In this document: piece after piece, positions 1 through 8,451 of the stretch
Position numbering within the stretch: the first letter of the stretch is position 1
Layout of the letters: each line of letters opens with the position of its first letter
The notes under the pieces: generated by a model
What the model saw: only the letters and a program-made list of their open reading frames with translations
Databases searched by the model: none
Told to the model about the DNA's origin: nothing
Program-made: the position numbers and the translations under genes
DNA from: Parvicella tangerina
GTDB lineage: Bacteria; Bacteroidota; Bacteroidia; Flavobacteriales_D; Parvicellaceae
Direction of reading: 5' to 3'
Assembly (NCBI RefSeq): GCF_907165195.1
Contig: NZ_OU015584.1
Span: 3,110,978-3,174,977 of the forward strand
Length of the DNA: 64,000 nucleotides

Positions 1-49
1 CATTCAGGAGTAGAACCAAAATCAAATTAGAAAGAAACTTCCGTTGCAT
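1..49 (-). CDS. 5' end of a secreted or membrane protein (partial)
   Basis: An ATG at 49 on the minus strand opens a frame that runs off the left edge. The 16 visible codons start MQRKFLSNLILVLLLN: a basic N-region followed by a hydrophobic stretch, as in a signal peptide or first membrane segment. A TACATTTG box lies 5 nt upstream, which supports this start. Nothing can be said about the mature protein. Confidence 0.5.
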   Translation of the reverse strand, partial: MQRKFLSNLILVLLLN

Positions 50-54
50 GACCG

Positions 55-62
55 CAAATGTA
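55..62 (-). promoter_or_regulatory. -7 promoter box for the left-edge gene
   Basis: TACATTTG on the minus strand matches the Bacteroidota -7 consensus TAnnTTTG. It ends 5 nt before the ATG at 49, so the transcript would be leaderless or nearly so. No clear -33 TTG was seen. Confidence 0.5.
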
Positions 63-101
63 GTAGATTTTAAAAAGTATTTTAACGGTATTAATTGTCT
101 A

Positions 102-665
102 TCATTGTATTTCACTGATACAAGTGCAATAATTCCCGATCGTGAACATTTTTGGATCTCGTAGGGTAAGCCTCCTATCAAATTCTGGTTGATCAATTAA
201 TTCGCCAAAGCCAAGCGTGATATGAGGAGAATAATTATCTAACGACTTTGAAGCGAACGTGTTTATATAGTTAGTGGTCTGTTTATCAAGAGGCTTGTAA
301 TCAGAGCAGATTTCTCGAAATGGTTCAAAAAACAAGTGAATTCTATTCTGAAAAAGGTACAAAGCTCTTGTTGTTTGCACTTCCCAGCTCAACACATTTC
401 CAAATTCGCTATTATAAGTTTCTAGGGCTCCTAATTCGGTCTTAACAGAACTACTGCTAAAGATCTTCTTTAGCCCCAGATTTAAAGCACCTACTTGCGT
501 CCTTTTTATGAACCCCATCCATAAGGTAATATGAGGAATGGATCTAGTGAAATCAATTTTGGATCGATCCAAATCTCCATTTAGTTTGGACAAGAGTTGC
601 TCTAGGTTTTCCGGCAGGTCAAAACCAATTAAAACGGGTTCAAGATCATGTACAGCGTTCTTCAT
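102..665 (-). CDS. 2H phosphoesterase superfamily protein (2'-5' RNA ligase-like)
   Basis: The 187-residue protein has the two HxTx motifs that define the 2H phosphoesterase fold: HITL at residues 45-48 and HITL at 148-151, each preceded by Pro. Family members act on 2'-5' linkages or cyclic phosphates of RNA or nucleotides; the substrate here is unknown. I chose the ATG at 665 (MKNAV) over an upstream TTG, because a near-consensus -7 box (CAACTTTG, 672-679) lies 6 nt before it. The gene is divergent from plsC, with about 60 bp between the start codons. It could also be annotated as a mobA/ligT-like phosphoesterase. Confidence 0.75.
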   Translation of the reverse strand: MKNAVHDLEPVLIGFDLPENLEQLLSKLNGDLDRSKIDFTRSIPHITLWMGFIKRTQVGALNLGLKKIFSSSSVKTELGALETYNSEFGNVLSWEVQTTRALYLFQNRIHLFFEPFREICSDYKPLDKQTTNYINTFASKSLDNYSPHITLGFGELIDQPEFDRRLTLRDPKMFTIGNYCTCISEIQ

Positions 666-710
666 TAAACACAAAGTTGAGAAAAATAGTTCAAGTTTTA
701 GTAACTTCCT

Positions 711-718
711 TACATTTG
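711..718 (+). promoter_or_regulatory. -7 promoter box of the plsC gene
   Basis: TACATTTG is a perfect TAnnTTTG match. It ends 6 nt before the ATG at 725, predicting a leaderless or very short-leader mRNA, and it argues against the in-frame TTG at 677 as the start. Confidence 0.55.
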
Positions 719-724
719 CTTTCT

Positions 725-1453
725 ATGCGTTGGATTGGAGCACCATTCAGGTTTTTATACAAACTCTATTTTGGCATGGTCTACCTAACCACAGGTCTGC
801 TGTTATACCCATACTTTCTAATCGCACTTCGTGGTTCAAATAAATTTGAGAAGGCGGTTAAAGTTAAAAAAGTTTGGTCAGTAGCGATTTGCTTTCTGTG
901 TGGAATTCGTGTTCGCGTGATTGGTGCGGAAAACTTTCCAAACGAGGGTTCGTTCATTGTCTGTGCTAATCATGCTTCTTATCTTGACATTATCCTCATG
1001 TATAGAATAATACCGAGCGACTTTGCTTTCTTAGGTAAGGCAGAAGTCTTAAAGTGGCCAATTATCAACATTTTTTTTAAGAAGGGAATTGACATTCCTG
1101 TAGATCGGACGAACAGAAAGGCGGCATCTGAAAGTCTGCTAAAAGCTAAAGAAGCTTTGAGACAAGAACGGAGTTTAGCCATTTTCCCTGAGGGAACTAT
1201 GGGACCTCAACCTCCAAAAATGCTACGCTTCAAAAATGGCGCTTTTAGCCTAGCGATGGAATTTAGCACAAACATTATCCCCATTACTTTCTCTAACAAT
1301 TACAAACTATTTTATGATCACACGGATTTCTTTGGACCGGGAAGACCAGGGGTTGCAAAAATTATCGTCCATCCTGCAATAGAGGTAACGAGTAAATCAG
1401 ATTTAGTATCTTTGCGCAACGAAACTTACCAAATTATTAAGTCAGGCCTTTAA
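725..1453 (+). CDS. plsC: 1-acyl-sn-glycerol-3-phosphate acyltransferase (PlsC family)
   Basis: The 242-residue membrane-associated acyltransferase has the catalytic NHxxxxD motif at 82-88 (NHASYLD) and the acceptor-binding FPEGT motif at 154-158. Hydrophobic segments near residues 17-35 and 50-60 anchor it in the inner membrane. It would acylate lysophosphatidate to phosphatidate in phospholipid synthesis. The start is the ATG at 725, just after a -7 box. gatC follows after 11 bp, so the two are probably co-transcribed. This copy keeps the canonical FPEGT Glu, unlike the two PlsC-like paralogues at 59.3-61.1 kb, and is the better candidate for the housekeeping enzyme. Confidence 0.85.
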   Translation: MRWIGAPFRFLYKLYFGMVYLTTGLLLYPYFLIALRGSNKFEKAVKVKKVWSVAICFLCGIRVRVIGAENFPNEGSFIVCANHASYLDIILMYRIIPSDFAFLGKAEVLKWPIINIFFKKGIDIPVDRTNRKAASESLLKAKEALRQERSLAIFPEGTMGPQPPKMLRFKNGAFSLAMEFSTNIIPITFSNNYKLFYDHTDFFGPGRPGVAKIIVHPAIEVTSKSDLVSLRNETYQIIKSGL

Positions 1454-1464
1454 ATAAGCTCAAT

Positions 1465-1752
1465 ATGAAATTAGACGACAAGACCGTAACAAAAATTGCT
1501 TCGCTGGCAAAACTTGAATTTAATGGCAAAGAAAAAGAGGCTATTCTGGAAGACATGAATAAAATGCTGGATTTCGTAGGAAAATTAGAGGAAGTAGATA
1601 CGGATGGTGTTGCTCCTCTCATTCACATGACGGATGAGAAGAACGTTCTAAGAGAAGATATTTCAAGAACTGATATTACACAAAAAGAGGCGTTAAAAAA
1701 CGCCCCTAAAAAAGATAGTACTTACTTTAAAATACCGAAAGTAATCAAGTAA
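1465..1752 (+). CDS. gatC: Asp-tRNA(Asn)/Glu-tRNA(Gln) amidotransferase subunit C
   Basis: The 95-residue protein is typical in length and sequence for GatC (KIASLAKLEF near the N-terminus, DGVAPLIH in the middle, FKIPKVIK at the C-terminus). GatC stabilises the GatA-GatB complex that converts mischarged Glu-tRNA(Gln) or Asp-tRNA(Asn) to the correct amidated form. gatA and gatB are not in this window, so the subunits are encoded apart. It lies 11 bp after plsC and ends 3 bp from the convergent bacilliredoxin gene. Confidence 0.93.
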   Translation: MKLDDKTVTKIASLAKLEFNGKEKEAILEDMNKMLDFVGKLEEVDTDGVAPLIHMTDEKNVLREDISRTDITQKEALKNAPKKDSTYFKIPKVIK

Positions 1753-1755
1753 GGT

Positions 1756-2166
1756 TTAACAATACTCGTTAAAAGCAGCTATAATATTCTCAGCAATCAT
1801 TTCGGCTGGTCTCCCTTCTATATGATGCCTTTCAATAAAGTGAACCAAGGTTCCATCTTTAAAAAGCGCCATTGATGGTGATGATGGTGGGTAAGGTAAA
1901 CAATACTTTCTTACCTGATCGACTGCTTCTTTGTCCACCCCTGCGAAAACAGTTACTAAATTATCAGGAAGCTTATCATTAGCTGTGGCTTCTATAGCCG
2001 CTGGTCTGGCGTTCGCTGCCGCACAACCACAAACACTATTGATGACTACAAAAGTAGTTCCGTCCTCGTTAAGAACATTATCAACGTCATCTGCAGTAAA
2101 CAATTCTTTATACCCCCTTGAAGTCAAATCCTGCTTCATTGGAGCTACTAATTCTTCTGGATACAT
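1756..2166 (-). CDS. BrxA/BrxB family bacilliredoxin
   Basis: The 136-residue thioredoxin-fold protein carries the C-G-C motif (C46, C48) in the context NSVCGCAA, as in the YphP/YqiW (BrxA/BrxB) family. These proteins reverse mixed disulfides of protein thiols with bacillithiol after oxidative stress. Length and the whole sequence, including the RHHIEGR segment, are typical. Bacillithiol use by this organism is inferred from the family only. It is a single gene, convergent with gatC. No good -7 box was seen upstream. Confidence 0.9.
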   Translation of the reverse strand: MYPEELVAPMKQDLTSRGYKELFTADDVDNVLNEDGTTFVVINSVCGCAAANARPAAIEATANDKLPDNLVTVFAGVDKEAVDQVRKYCLPYPPSSPSMALFKDGTLVHFIERHHIEGRPAEMIAENIIAAFNEYC

Positions 2167-2320
2167 ATAGGTTTATTTAAAAAATTAAATTCTAAATACG
2201 AAGTTAGTCTTAAAATTATTAACTGACAATTCAGTACCGTTCAAACAGATTAATTGTTAATTCATCTAAAAAAAGCCACATTTCGACCATAAAATACAAT
2301 AAGTTATCTTGTTTTTTTGT

Positions 2321-2328
2321 TATGTTTG
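2321..2328 (+). promoter_or_regulatory. -7 promoter box of the Ser/Thr-rich lipoprotein gene
   Basis: TATGTTTG matches TAnnTTTG. It lies 32 nt before the ATG at 2361, followed by an A-rich leader (AAAACAAAAGAA) of the kind that replaces strong Shine-Dalgarno sites in Bacteroidota. No TTG at the right distance upstream. Confidence 0.5.
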
Positions 2329-2360
2329 CATCACATTTTAAAAATTAAAAAACAAAAGAA

Positions 2361-3068
2361 ATGAAAAAATTATTTGTTTACGGATTGAGTATTGCTATGG
2401 TGGCTGGAGCTGCTTCATGTAAGAAGACGTCTAAAGGAAAGTTATCTAACGAATGGACGGTATCTTCAATGGAAAATACTTCTTCTTCAACTAACTCAAA
2501 TGGAGATGTTAGTACTGAAACTATGACTATTGATGGATCAACGATCACTATTGTTCAAACAGATTCTCCAAGTGGTGGAAGTACAACTACAACTACCAAC
2601 ACTGGTACGGTGAACTCTGCTAAAATGACTATTTCTAAAGATGGTACTTGGTCAAGAGACCTAGACATTACTATCGTTTCAGAAGATGAGTTTGGAGGTG
2701 TAACTTACACAACTACTACAAATTCTGTTATTGCTGAGTCTGGTACTTGGGATTTCTTGAACGGTGTTAGCAAAGACTTCAAAAAGAACGAAAGAGTAGT
2801 ATTTAATACGTTGTCTTCTTCTTCTACTTCTTCTAGCACTACTGAGGCTGGAGGAACTTCATCAACTTCTTCATCAACTGATACAGACACCTACTCAGAA
2901 GGTGAAATGTCAGAGATCATGGTTGTTGTTGAGTCTAAAGGAAAAGAGCTTCAAATGAAAGCTGAGGAGTCTAGTACTTCTACTTCTTCTAACACTGGAG
3001 GTGGTTCTACAACTACATCTAACTCTAGCGCTAGTGGAATGACTACAATTACACTTACTCAGGAGTAA
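2361..3068 (+). CDS. Ser/Thr-rich lipoprotein of unknown function
   Basis: The 235-residue protein has a lipoprotein signal peptide with lipobox ending AASC (Cys20), so it should be lipidated and membrane-anchored, probably in the outer membrane. The mature part is dominated by Ser, Thr, Gly and Asn with repeated runs such as GGSTTTTTNTGT. It has a lipocalin-like feel in segments of the type KMTISKDGTWSRDLDITIV, followed by WDFLNG, which resembles small Bacteroidota lipoproteins with a repeated 'signal-to-strand' pattern. No enzymatic motif was seen. The gene is monocistronic, with its own promoter and a strong terminator. The function is unknown. Confidence 0.75.
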   Translation: MKKLFVYGLSIAMVAGAASCKKTSKGKLSNEWTVSSMENTSSSTNSNGDVSTETMTIDGSTITIVQTDSPSGGSTTTTTNTGTVNSAKMTISKDGTWSRDLDITIVSEDEFGGVTYTTTTNSVIAESGTWDFLNGVSKDFKKNERVVFNTLSSSSTSSSTTEAGGTSSTSSSTDTDTYSEGEMSEIMVVVESKGKELQMKAEESSTSTSSNTGGGSTTTSNSSASGMTTITLTQE

Positions 3069-3090
3069 TAACTCATTGATAAAAGTATTT

Positions 3091-3122
3091 AAAGCCTCGA
3101 CCACTGGTCGGGGCTTTTTTTT
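3091..3122 (+). terminator. Rho-independent terminator after the lipoprotein gene
   Basis: A 12-bp stem (AAAGCCTCGACC with GGTCGGGGCTTT, one G-T pair) with an ACT loop is followed by a T-run, 23 bp after the stop codon. Confidence 0.85.
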
Positions 3123-3123
3123 G

Positions 3124-3423
3124 TCATTACTGGTTTCAAAACCTAACGATGCATTTATGGATTACAGTCTCCTTTTAAGGTCTAAAACCTAACTCCAGAG
3201 CAACTTTTATCACATCCATCGAGGTTAGGCTGCCATTCGGTTAAAATAGATCAACCTATAAAGCTCTTTGGTTTAAGAGTAGCATGAATAAAACGCTTTC
3301 AAGAACATCCTGTTAAACTTCTTAGCTGTTTTCTCTCGTTTATTTTCAAAATCTTCCAGGCATTTGTTCAAAGCCTCCCAATAGGTCATTAGCATATTTC
3401 TGAAACTCACTTTTACAGAACAT
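3124..3423. other. Gene-poor interval between two terminators
   Basis: About 300 bp between the lipoprotein terminator and the ATP synthase terminator. The only coding-like stretch is a 40-codon minus-strand frame (3395 to 3273, MLMTYWEAL...AFYSCYS) with no recognisable family or good promoter. It may be a degraded gene remnant or chance. I see no RNA gene or repeat. Confidence 0.4.
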
Positions 3424-3458
3424 AAAAAAAAACCCTGACATCATTCGATATCAGGGTT
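3424..3458 (-). terminator. Terminator of the ATP synthase operon
   Basis: On the minus strand, AACCCTGATATC and GATGTCAGGGTT form a stem around a short loop and are followed by eight T residues. It sits about 20 bp after the atpG stop. Confidence 0.88.
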
Positions 3459-3481
3459 ATACAAATCGTGTTTAACAAGTA

Positions 3482-4360
3482 TTAGCCGTTGAGTGCCTCT
3501 GCACCGCCAACGATTTCAAGAATCTCGTTGGTAATAGCTGCCTGTCGAGCTTTATTGTAAGACAATTGCAGTTCTTTCTTCAATGAGGTTGCGTTGTCAG
3601 TAGCTTTATGCATAGCCGTCATTCTTGCTCCATGCTCAGAAGCATTCGAATCTAACAAAGCTTTATAGAACTGGATCTTCAAGGAGTTAGGTACTAGATT
3701 AGTAACAATCTCTTTTTTTGAAGGTTCAAAAATATAGTCTGCAGAAGAAGTCTCTACTTCATTGGTCGCTGGTACAATTGGCAGCATTTGTTCAATCGTT
3801 AAATCCTGAACCGCAGCATTTTTAAATGCATTGTATACCAGAACTACTTTATCGAATGATCCTTCTTCAAACCGATCCATAAGGTTCTGAGCAATCTCAG
3901 AAGATGTTTCAAAATTCAGATCATCCCAAACCTTCTCAGGATGAGTTGGTAGAACTGAGCCTCTTACCGCATATTCCGTACCTTTCAAAGATTCAGCAAT
4001 CTTTTTACCTACAGGAAGTACAGTAACATTCGCATTCTTATAATCTTCAGCAATCAGTCTCCTTACTCGTTTAATGACAGCGTTATTAAACCCACCGCAC
4101 AAACCTCTGTTTGAGGTAATCCCAACAACAAGGATATTCTTAACATCTCTTTGCTGAGTGTAAGGGTTTTCGCTAGCATCTAATGAAGAAGAAAGATTTC
4201 CGAGAATCTCCTGCAGCTTTTCAGCATACGGACGCATTTGAGTAATCGCATCCTGAGCTCTTCTCAACTTAGCTGCAGAAACCATTTTCATTGCTGAAGT
4301 GATCTGCATGGTTGAGCTAACCGAGGTTATCCTACTTCTTATTTCTTTTAAGTTTGCCAT
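3482..4360 (-). CDS. atpG: ATP synthase F1 subunit gamma
   Basis: The 292-residue central stalk subunit rotates inside the alpha3-beta3 hexamer and couples proton flow to ATP synthesis. The N-terminal helix (MANLKEIRSRITSVSSTMQITSAMKMVSAAKL) and the C-terminal helix (MTAMHKATDNA...EILEIVGGAEAL) are the conserved coiled-coil of the family. It is the last gene of the operon, 21 bp after atpA, and is followed by a terminator. Confidence 0.97.
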   Translation of the reverse strand: MANLKEIRSRITSVSSTMQITSAMKMVSAAKLRRAQDAITQMRPYAEKLQEILGNLSSSLDASENPYTQQRDVKNILVVGITSNRGLCGGFNNAVIKRVRRLIAEDYKNANVTVLPVGKKIAESLKGTEYAVRGSVLPTHPEKVWDDLNFETSSEIAQNLMDRFEEGSFDKVVLVYNAFKNAAVQDLTIEQMLPIVPATNEVETSSADYIFEPSKKEIVTNLVPNSLKIQFYKALLDSNASEHGARMTAMHKATDNATSLKKELQLSYNKARQAAITNEILEIVGGAEALNG

Positions 4361-4381
4361 GTAAACTTAATTTGTTAAATC

Positions 4382-5956
4382 TTAATATTTACCACTGATG
4401 TCTTTAGCTACACTAGCCAAGGTATCAGTTACCTGGTCGGTTAACTTTCCTGCTTTCAATGTATCCAATACATCTTTGTGAGAAGTTTTTAAGAACCTCA
4501 GGTATTCTTCTTCAAACTCTTTTACTTTGTTCACAGGGACACTGTTTAACAAACCTTTAGTCCCACAGTAAATGATCGCAATTTGTTCTTCTACTGGAAG
4601 TGGTGAGCCCTCATTCTGCTTAAGAATCTCAACGTTTCTAGCTCCTTTGTCCAGAACCGCCTTAGTAGCAGCATCTAAATCAGAACCAAACTTAGCAAAT
4701 GCCTCAAGCTCTCTATATTGTGCTTGATCCAGCTTCAATGTACCCGCTACCTTCTTCATAGATTTAATCTGAGCCGAACCACCTACACGAGATACCGAGA
4801 TACCTACGTTAATCGCTGGTCTAACACCAGAGTTAAACAAGTTCGCTTCCAAGAAGATTTGACCATCAGTAATCGAAATTACGTTAGTTGGGATATAAGC
4901 AGAAACATCACCTGCTTGAGTTTCAATAATTGGAAGAGCTGTTAGCGAACCTCCTCCTTTTACCTTTCCTTTCAATGATTCTGGAAGATCATTCATTTGA
5001 GCCGCGATCTCGTCTGACGCGTTGATCTTTGCCGCTCTCTCTAATAATCTTGAGTGCAAGTAGAATACATCTCCAGGGTAAGCCTCACGTCCTGGAGGTC
5101 TTCTCAATAGAAGCGAAACCTCACGGTAAGCAACCGCCTGCTTTGACAAATCATCGTAAACAATCAAAGCTGGTCTTCCTGTATCTCTGAAGTATTCTCC
5201 CACAGCAGCCCCTGTAAATGGAGCGTAAAACTGCATTGGAGCAGGATCAGATGCATTTGCAGCCACAACAACTGTGTAGTCCATTGCTCCTGCTTCTTCT
5301 AATTTCTTAACGATACCAGCAACTGTTGATCCTTTCTGCCCAACGGCAACATAGATACAGAAAACTGGTTCTCCTTTATCGTAAAATTCTTTCTGGTTGA
5401 TAATCGTATCGATACACACCGTTGTCTTACCCGTACCTCTATCTCCTATCACCAACTCACGCTGACCTCTTCCAATCGGAATCATAGCATCAACAGATTT
5501 AACACCTGTCTGCATTGGTTCGTTTACTGGCTGTCTGTAGATTACACCAGGCGCTTTTCTTTCGATTGGCATTTCAAACAACTCACCTTCAATTGGTCCT
5601 TTACCGTCAATAGGCTGCCCTAAGGTATTTATAACTCTACCTTTAAGTCCTTCACCAACTTGCACAGATGCAATTGTATTCGTCCTTTTTACAGTATCTC
5701 CCTCTTTTACTTCGGTAGAGCTTCCTAAAAGAACGGCTCCTACATTATCTTCTTCCAGGTTCAGTGCGATTGCTCTCAATCCGCTATCGAACTGGATCAA
5801 CTCACCATACTGAACTCCTGATAATCCATAAATACGAGCAATACCGTCACCTACTTGTAATACGGTACCTACTTCTTCTAATTCGGCTGCAGACTTAACA
5901 CCTGAAAGTTGTTCTCTCAGAATGTTTGATACTTCTGCTGGTTTAATTTCTGCCAT
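4382..5956 (-). CDS. atpA: ATP synthase F1 subunit alpha
   Basis: The 524-residue non-catalytic nucleotide-binding subunit has a Walker A motif GDRGTGKT at 171-178 and a full-length beta-barrel, nucleotide-binding and C-terminal helical arrangement. It forms the F1 hexamer with beta, whose gene (atpD) is not here. It lies between atpH and atpG with short spacers. Sequence is highly conserved and typical. Confidence 0.98.
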   Translation of the reverse strand: MAEIKPAEVSNILREQLSGVKSAAELEEVGTVLQVGDGIARIYGLSGVQYGELIQFDSGLRAIALNLEEDNVGAVLLGSSTEVKEGDTVKRTNTIASVQVGEGLKGRVINTLGQPIDGKGPIEGELFEMPIERKAPGVIYRQPVNEPMQTGVKSVDAMIPIGRGQRELVIGDRGTGKTTVCIDTIINQKEFYDKGEPVFCIYVAVGQKGSTVAGIVKKLEEAGAMDYTVVVAANASDPAPMQFYAPFTGAAVGEYFRDTGRPALIVYDDLSKQAVAYREVSLLLRRPPGREAYPGDVFYLHSRLLERAAKINASDEIAAQMNDLPESLKGKVKGGGSLTALPIIETQAGDVSAYIPTNVISITDGQIFLEANLFNSGVRPAINVGISVSRVGGSAQIKSMKKVAGTLKLDQAQYRELEAFAKFGSDLDAATKAVLDKGARNVEILKQNEGSPLPVEEQIAIIYCGTKGLLNSVPVNKVKEFEEEYLRFLKTSHKDVLDTLKAGKLTDQVTDTLASVAKDISGKY

Positions 5957-5985
5957 GATTATTTATTATTTACGATGTCTAACTG

Positions 5986-6525
5986 TTAATTCTTAATTAA
6001 TTCTTGCTTCAATGTATTGATTCGATTGCTAATACTTGCATCGATCTGTCTGTCTCCCATTCTCATTACGAAACCTCCGATCAATGAAGGATCCACCTTT
6101 TCAATCACTTCAGCATTTTTAACTCCCTGCTTTGCAGCAATTTCGAGTATTTTCTTCTTTTGCTCTTCAGAAAGCGCAATAGCAGAAGTTACCTCTACGG
6201 TTGAAATGTTCTTGTGTATTCTATAAGCTTCTTCATAAGCCATAGCTATTGATGGCAGCAGAGCTTCACGCCCTTTACCAGTAACCATTGCTATGAATTT
6301 ATCCGATAGCTCTGAAACCTTTCCCTTGAATATTTCAGCGAGGATAGCGATCTTCTTCTCAGCTTTTACAATCGGACTTGACAACAAGGCTTTTAACTCC
6401 TTTGAGTCAGTCACAGCTTGATTCAGCAAAAGCATATCCGCGTGAACGGCATCAACTGAACCTTGCTCTAAAGCTAATGTCAATAAAGACTTTGCGTATC
6501 TCTTTGCTGCTAATGAACCTCTCAT
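5986..6525 (-). CDS. atpH: ATP synthase F1 subunit delta
   Basis: The 179-residue peripheral-stalk subunit links subunit b to the top of F1. It has the N-terminal helical bundle (AAKRYAKSLLTLALEQGSVD) and the conserved C-terminal IGGFVMRMGDRQIDASI segment. Its order b-delta-alpha is that of the usual operon. It is 5 bp from atpF. Confidence 0.95.
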   Translation of the reverse strand: MRGSLAAKRYAKSLLTLALEQGSVDAVHADMLLLNQAVTDSKELKALLSSPIVKAEKKIAILAEIFKGKVSELSDKFIAMVTGKGREALLPSIAMAYEEAYRIHKNISTVEVTSAIALSEEQKKKILEIAAKQGVKNAEVIEKVDPSLIGGFVMRMGDRQIDASISNRINTLKQELIKN

Positions 6526-6530
6526 AGTAA

Positions 6531-7031
6531 TTAGTTCAGGTTTACGTCATCAATTAAATTGTCTACTAACGCTTTTTGCTTCTCGTCAGACTCCAATTGT
6601 TCCTTAACGATTTTCTCAGCGATCTCTATCGAAAGCTCCGCCACTTGATTTTTGATCTCAGACATTGCCGCTACCTTCTCCGCTTTGATCTCCTCTCTCG
6701 CAGAAGCGATAATCTTATCCGCTTCAACTTTCGCAGCCGCTTTAGATTCTCCAACAATCTGATCTTTCGTCTCTTTTGCTTCTTTCAACAATGCATCTCT
6801 CTCAGCCAAAGCTTCTTTTCTCATATCTTCATTCTGAGACTTTAGTTTCGCCATTTCAAGTTTTGCATTCTCAGCTGCTTCCAAAGCATCTTTGATTTTA
6901 TCTTCTCTTTCTTTGACTGCCTTAAGAATCGGTTTCCATGCATACTTTGCCAAAAGAACGACAAGAGCCACAAAGATCACAGTTTGCCAGAAGAACAAAC
7001 CAACCGAGAAATCATTCCACAACTTTTCCAT
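6531..7031 (-). CDS. atpF: ATP synthase F0 subunit b
   Basis: The 166-residue protein has one N-terminal membrane helix (residues about 8-28, FFWQTVIFVALVVLLAKYAW) and a long charged coiled coil that forms the stator arm. The Trp-Lys-Pro-Ile turn after the helix is typical of subunit b. Only one b gene is present, as in most Bacteroidota. Confidence 0.96.
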   Translation of the reverse strand: MEKLWNDFSVGLFFWQTVIFVALVVLLAKYAWKPILKAVKEREDKIKDALEAAENAKLEMAKLKSQNEDMRKEALAERDALLKEAKETKDQIVGESKAAAKVEADKIIASAREEIKAEKVAAMSEIKNQVAELSIEIAEKIVKEQLESDEKQKALVDNLIDDVNLN

Positions 7032-7071
7032 TTTGTATAATTATAACGTTTGTATCTATCAATTAAATAAT

Positions 7072-7101
7072 CTAAAGTCGCAGCCAACCGCTGCGACTTT
7101 A
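7072..7101 (-). promoter_or_regulatory. Intercistronic hairpin between atpE and atpF
   Basis: TAAAGTCGCAGC and GCTGCGACTTTA form a near-perfect stem with a short CAACC loop in the gap after the atpE stop. There is no long T-run, so it looks like a stabiliser or partial attenuator rather than a full terminator. Placed after the subunit needed in most copies, it could tune expression within the operon. Confidence 0.6.
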
Positions 7102-7114
7102 GATTTAAAAAGAA

Positions 7115-7306
7115 TTAAACTGCGAATAATGCCGCAAATCCAATACCTTCAATCAAAGCTGCCGCAATCAACATAGCAGTTTGAATTTTACCCGCAGCCT
7201 CAGGCTGACGAGCAATTGCTTCCATAGCAGATCCACCAATTTTACCGATACCTAAACCTGCACCGATAACTACTAAACCTGCTCCTACCATTACTGGAAT
7301 GTCCAT
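7115..7306 (-). CDS. atpE: ATP synthase F0 subunit c
   Basis: The 63-residue, two-helix proteolipid of the rotor ring has its ion-binding carboxylate at Glu53 in LIEGIGF and the polar loop ARQP at 32-35. The residue after Glu53 is Gly and the first-helix Gln of sodium-binding rings is not seen, so proton coupling is likely. The 83-bp gap to atpF contains a GC-rich inverted repeat (AAAGTCGCAGC/GCTGCGACTTT around 7072-7101), which could attenuate or stabilise the mRNA and raise c-subunit stoichiometry. Confidence 0.96.
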   Translation of the reverse strand: MDIPVMVGAGLVVIGAGLGIGKIGGSAMEAIARQPEAAGKIQTAMLIAAALIEGIGFAALFAV

Positions 7307-7347
7307 AATTTATATTTATTTAATTGTTAATAAATCCTTATTTCAAT

Positions 7348-8415
7348 TTAGTGGTGTGGTTCTTCATTTGCCGAACCAAAATACAATGCCGATAACATTG
7401 TAAAAATATAAGCCTGTAAAGCTGCCACTAACAACTCCAACAAACTCAACACAAAAGTTAACAAAGCCGATGGACCTGCTGCCACGCCAATACTATTAGC
7501 GGTATACATCAACCCTAAAATACTCATGATCACGATATGTCCAGCTGTCATATTCGCGAACAAACGTATCATCAACGAGAATGGCTTAATAAAAATCCCT
7601 AGTAATTCAATTGGTGCTAAAACAATCCTCATTGGTTTAGGCACACCTGGCATCCAGAAAATGTGTCCCCAATAATGTTTGTTAGCCGTCAGGTTCGTGA
7701 TTAAGAATGTCAAGATCGCAAGTGATGCGGTAACCGCAATATTATTCGTAACACTTACTCCAAAAGGAGTCAACCCTGCTAAGTTTAAGAACCAAACAAA
7801 GAAGAATACCGTCAAAAGATACCCCATATATTTCTCATAGTTCTTACCAATATTCGGTATAGCAATATCGTCTCTGATAAAAACAATGATCGGTTCAAAA
7901 AAGCTGGCTGATTTCTGAGGAACCGCGCTCTGACCATATCGCTGTGCCATTTTCTTGAAGAAGAAAAATAAGAACACCGACATCAATAGAATAATCACTA
8001 CATTTTTGGTGATGGAGAAATCTAGCACTTTTCCAACTGCATGACCTTCTTTATCATACTCAACATGACCGTGCTCATTGCACTTGTACATGTGTCCGTG
8101 ATGTATGGTGTAATAATTACCACCAGACTCGGCAATTGTATGAACATGACCATGCTTATCTTTGACCTCCTTAAAGTTAGACGACATGAAAAACTGCACA
8201 CCATCATCAAAAAGAATTACGGGAAGTGGAATACTCACTCCGGGCATTATGGTAAAACTATGATCATCGTGTAAGTGATGTTCTTTTACTTCATCAACAT
8301 ATCTCTGCTTAACCTCTTTGGGAGCATTTGCTGGTGGCGCTTCATGACCTGATGCGAATCCACTCAACATTGAGAATAAAACTACTACAAACAGCCCTAA
8401 TTTCTTCAATTTCAT
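7348..8415 (-). CDS. atpB: ATP synthase F0 subunit a with His-rich N-terminal extension
   Basis: The 355-residue proton channel subunit has the C-terminal AtpB core of five or six helices, including LMIRLFANMTAGH with the essential Arg, and LLVAALQAYIFTMLSALYFGSA. Residues 1-20 look like a signal peptide (LKKLGLFVVVLFSMLSGFASG). About 110 residues follow that are rich in His (HHLHDDH, KHGHVH, HHGHMYKCNEHGHVEY) before the first core helix. Signal-bearing extended subunit a proteins occur in Bacteroidota. The start is ATG 8415, with a -7 box 36 nt upstream; an upstream in-frame TTG lies too near that box. Confidence 0.95.
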   Translation of the reverse strand: MKLKKLGLFVVVLFSMLSGFASGHEAPPANAPKEVKQRYVDEVKEHHLHDDHSFTIMPGVSIPLPVILFDDGVQFFMSSNFKEVKDKHGHVHTIAESGGNYYTIHHGHMYKCNEHGHVEYDKEGHAVGKVLDFSITKNVVIILLMSVFLFFFFKKMAQRYGQSAVPQKSASFFEPIIVFIRDDIAIPNIGKNYEKYMGYLLTVFFFVWFLNLAGLTPFGVSVTNNIAVTASLAILTFLITNLTANKHYWGHIFWMPGVPKPMRIVLAPIELLGIFIKPFSLMIRLFANMTAGHIVIMSILGLMYTANSIGVAAGPSALLTFVLSLLELLVAALQAYIFTMLSALYFGSANEEPHH

Positions 8416-8451
8416 AACTCTTCTTTTGAGTCTTTGTTTTAAAATCAGCGG

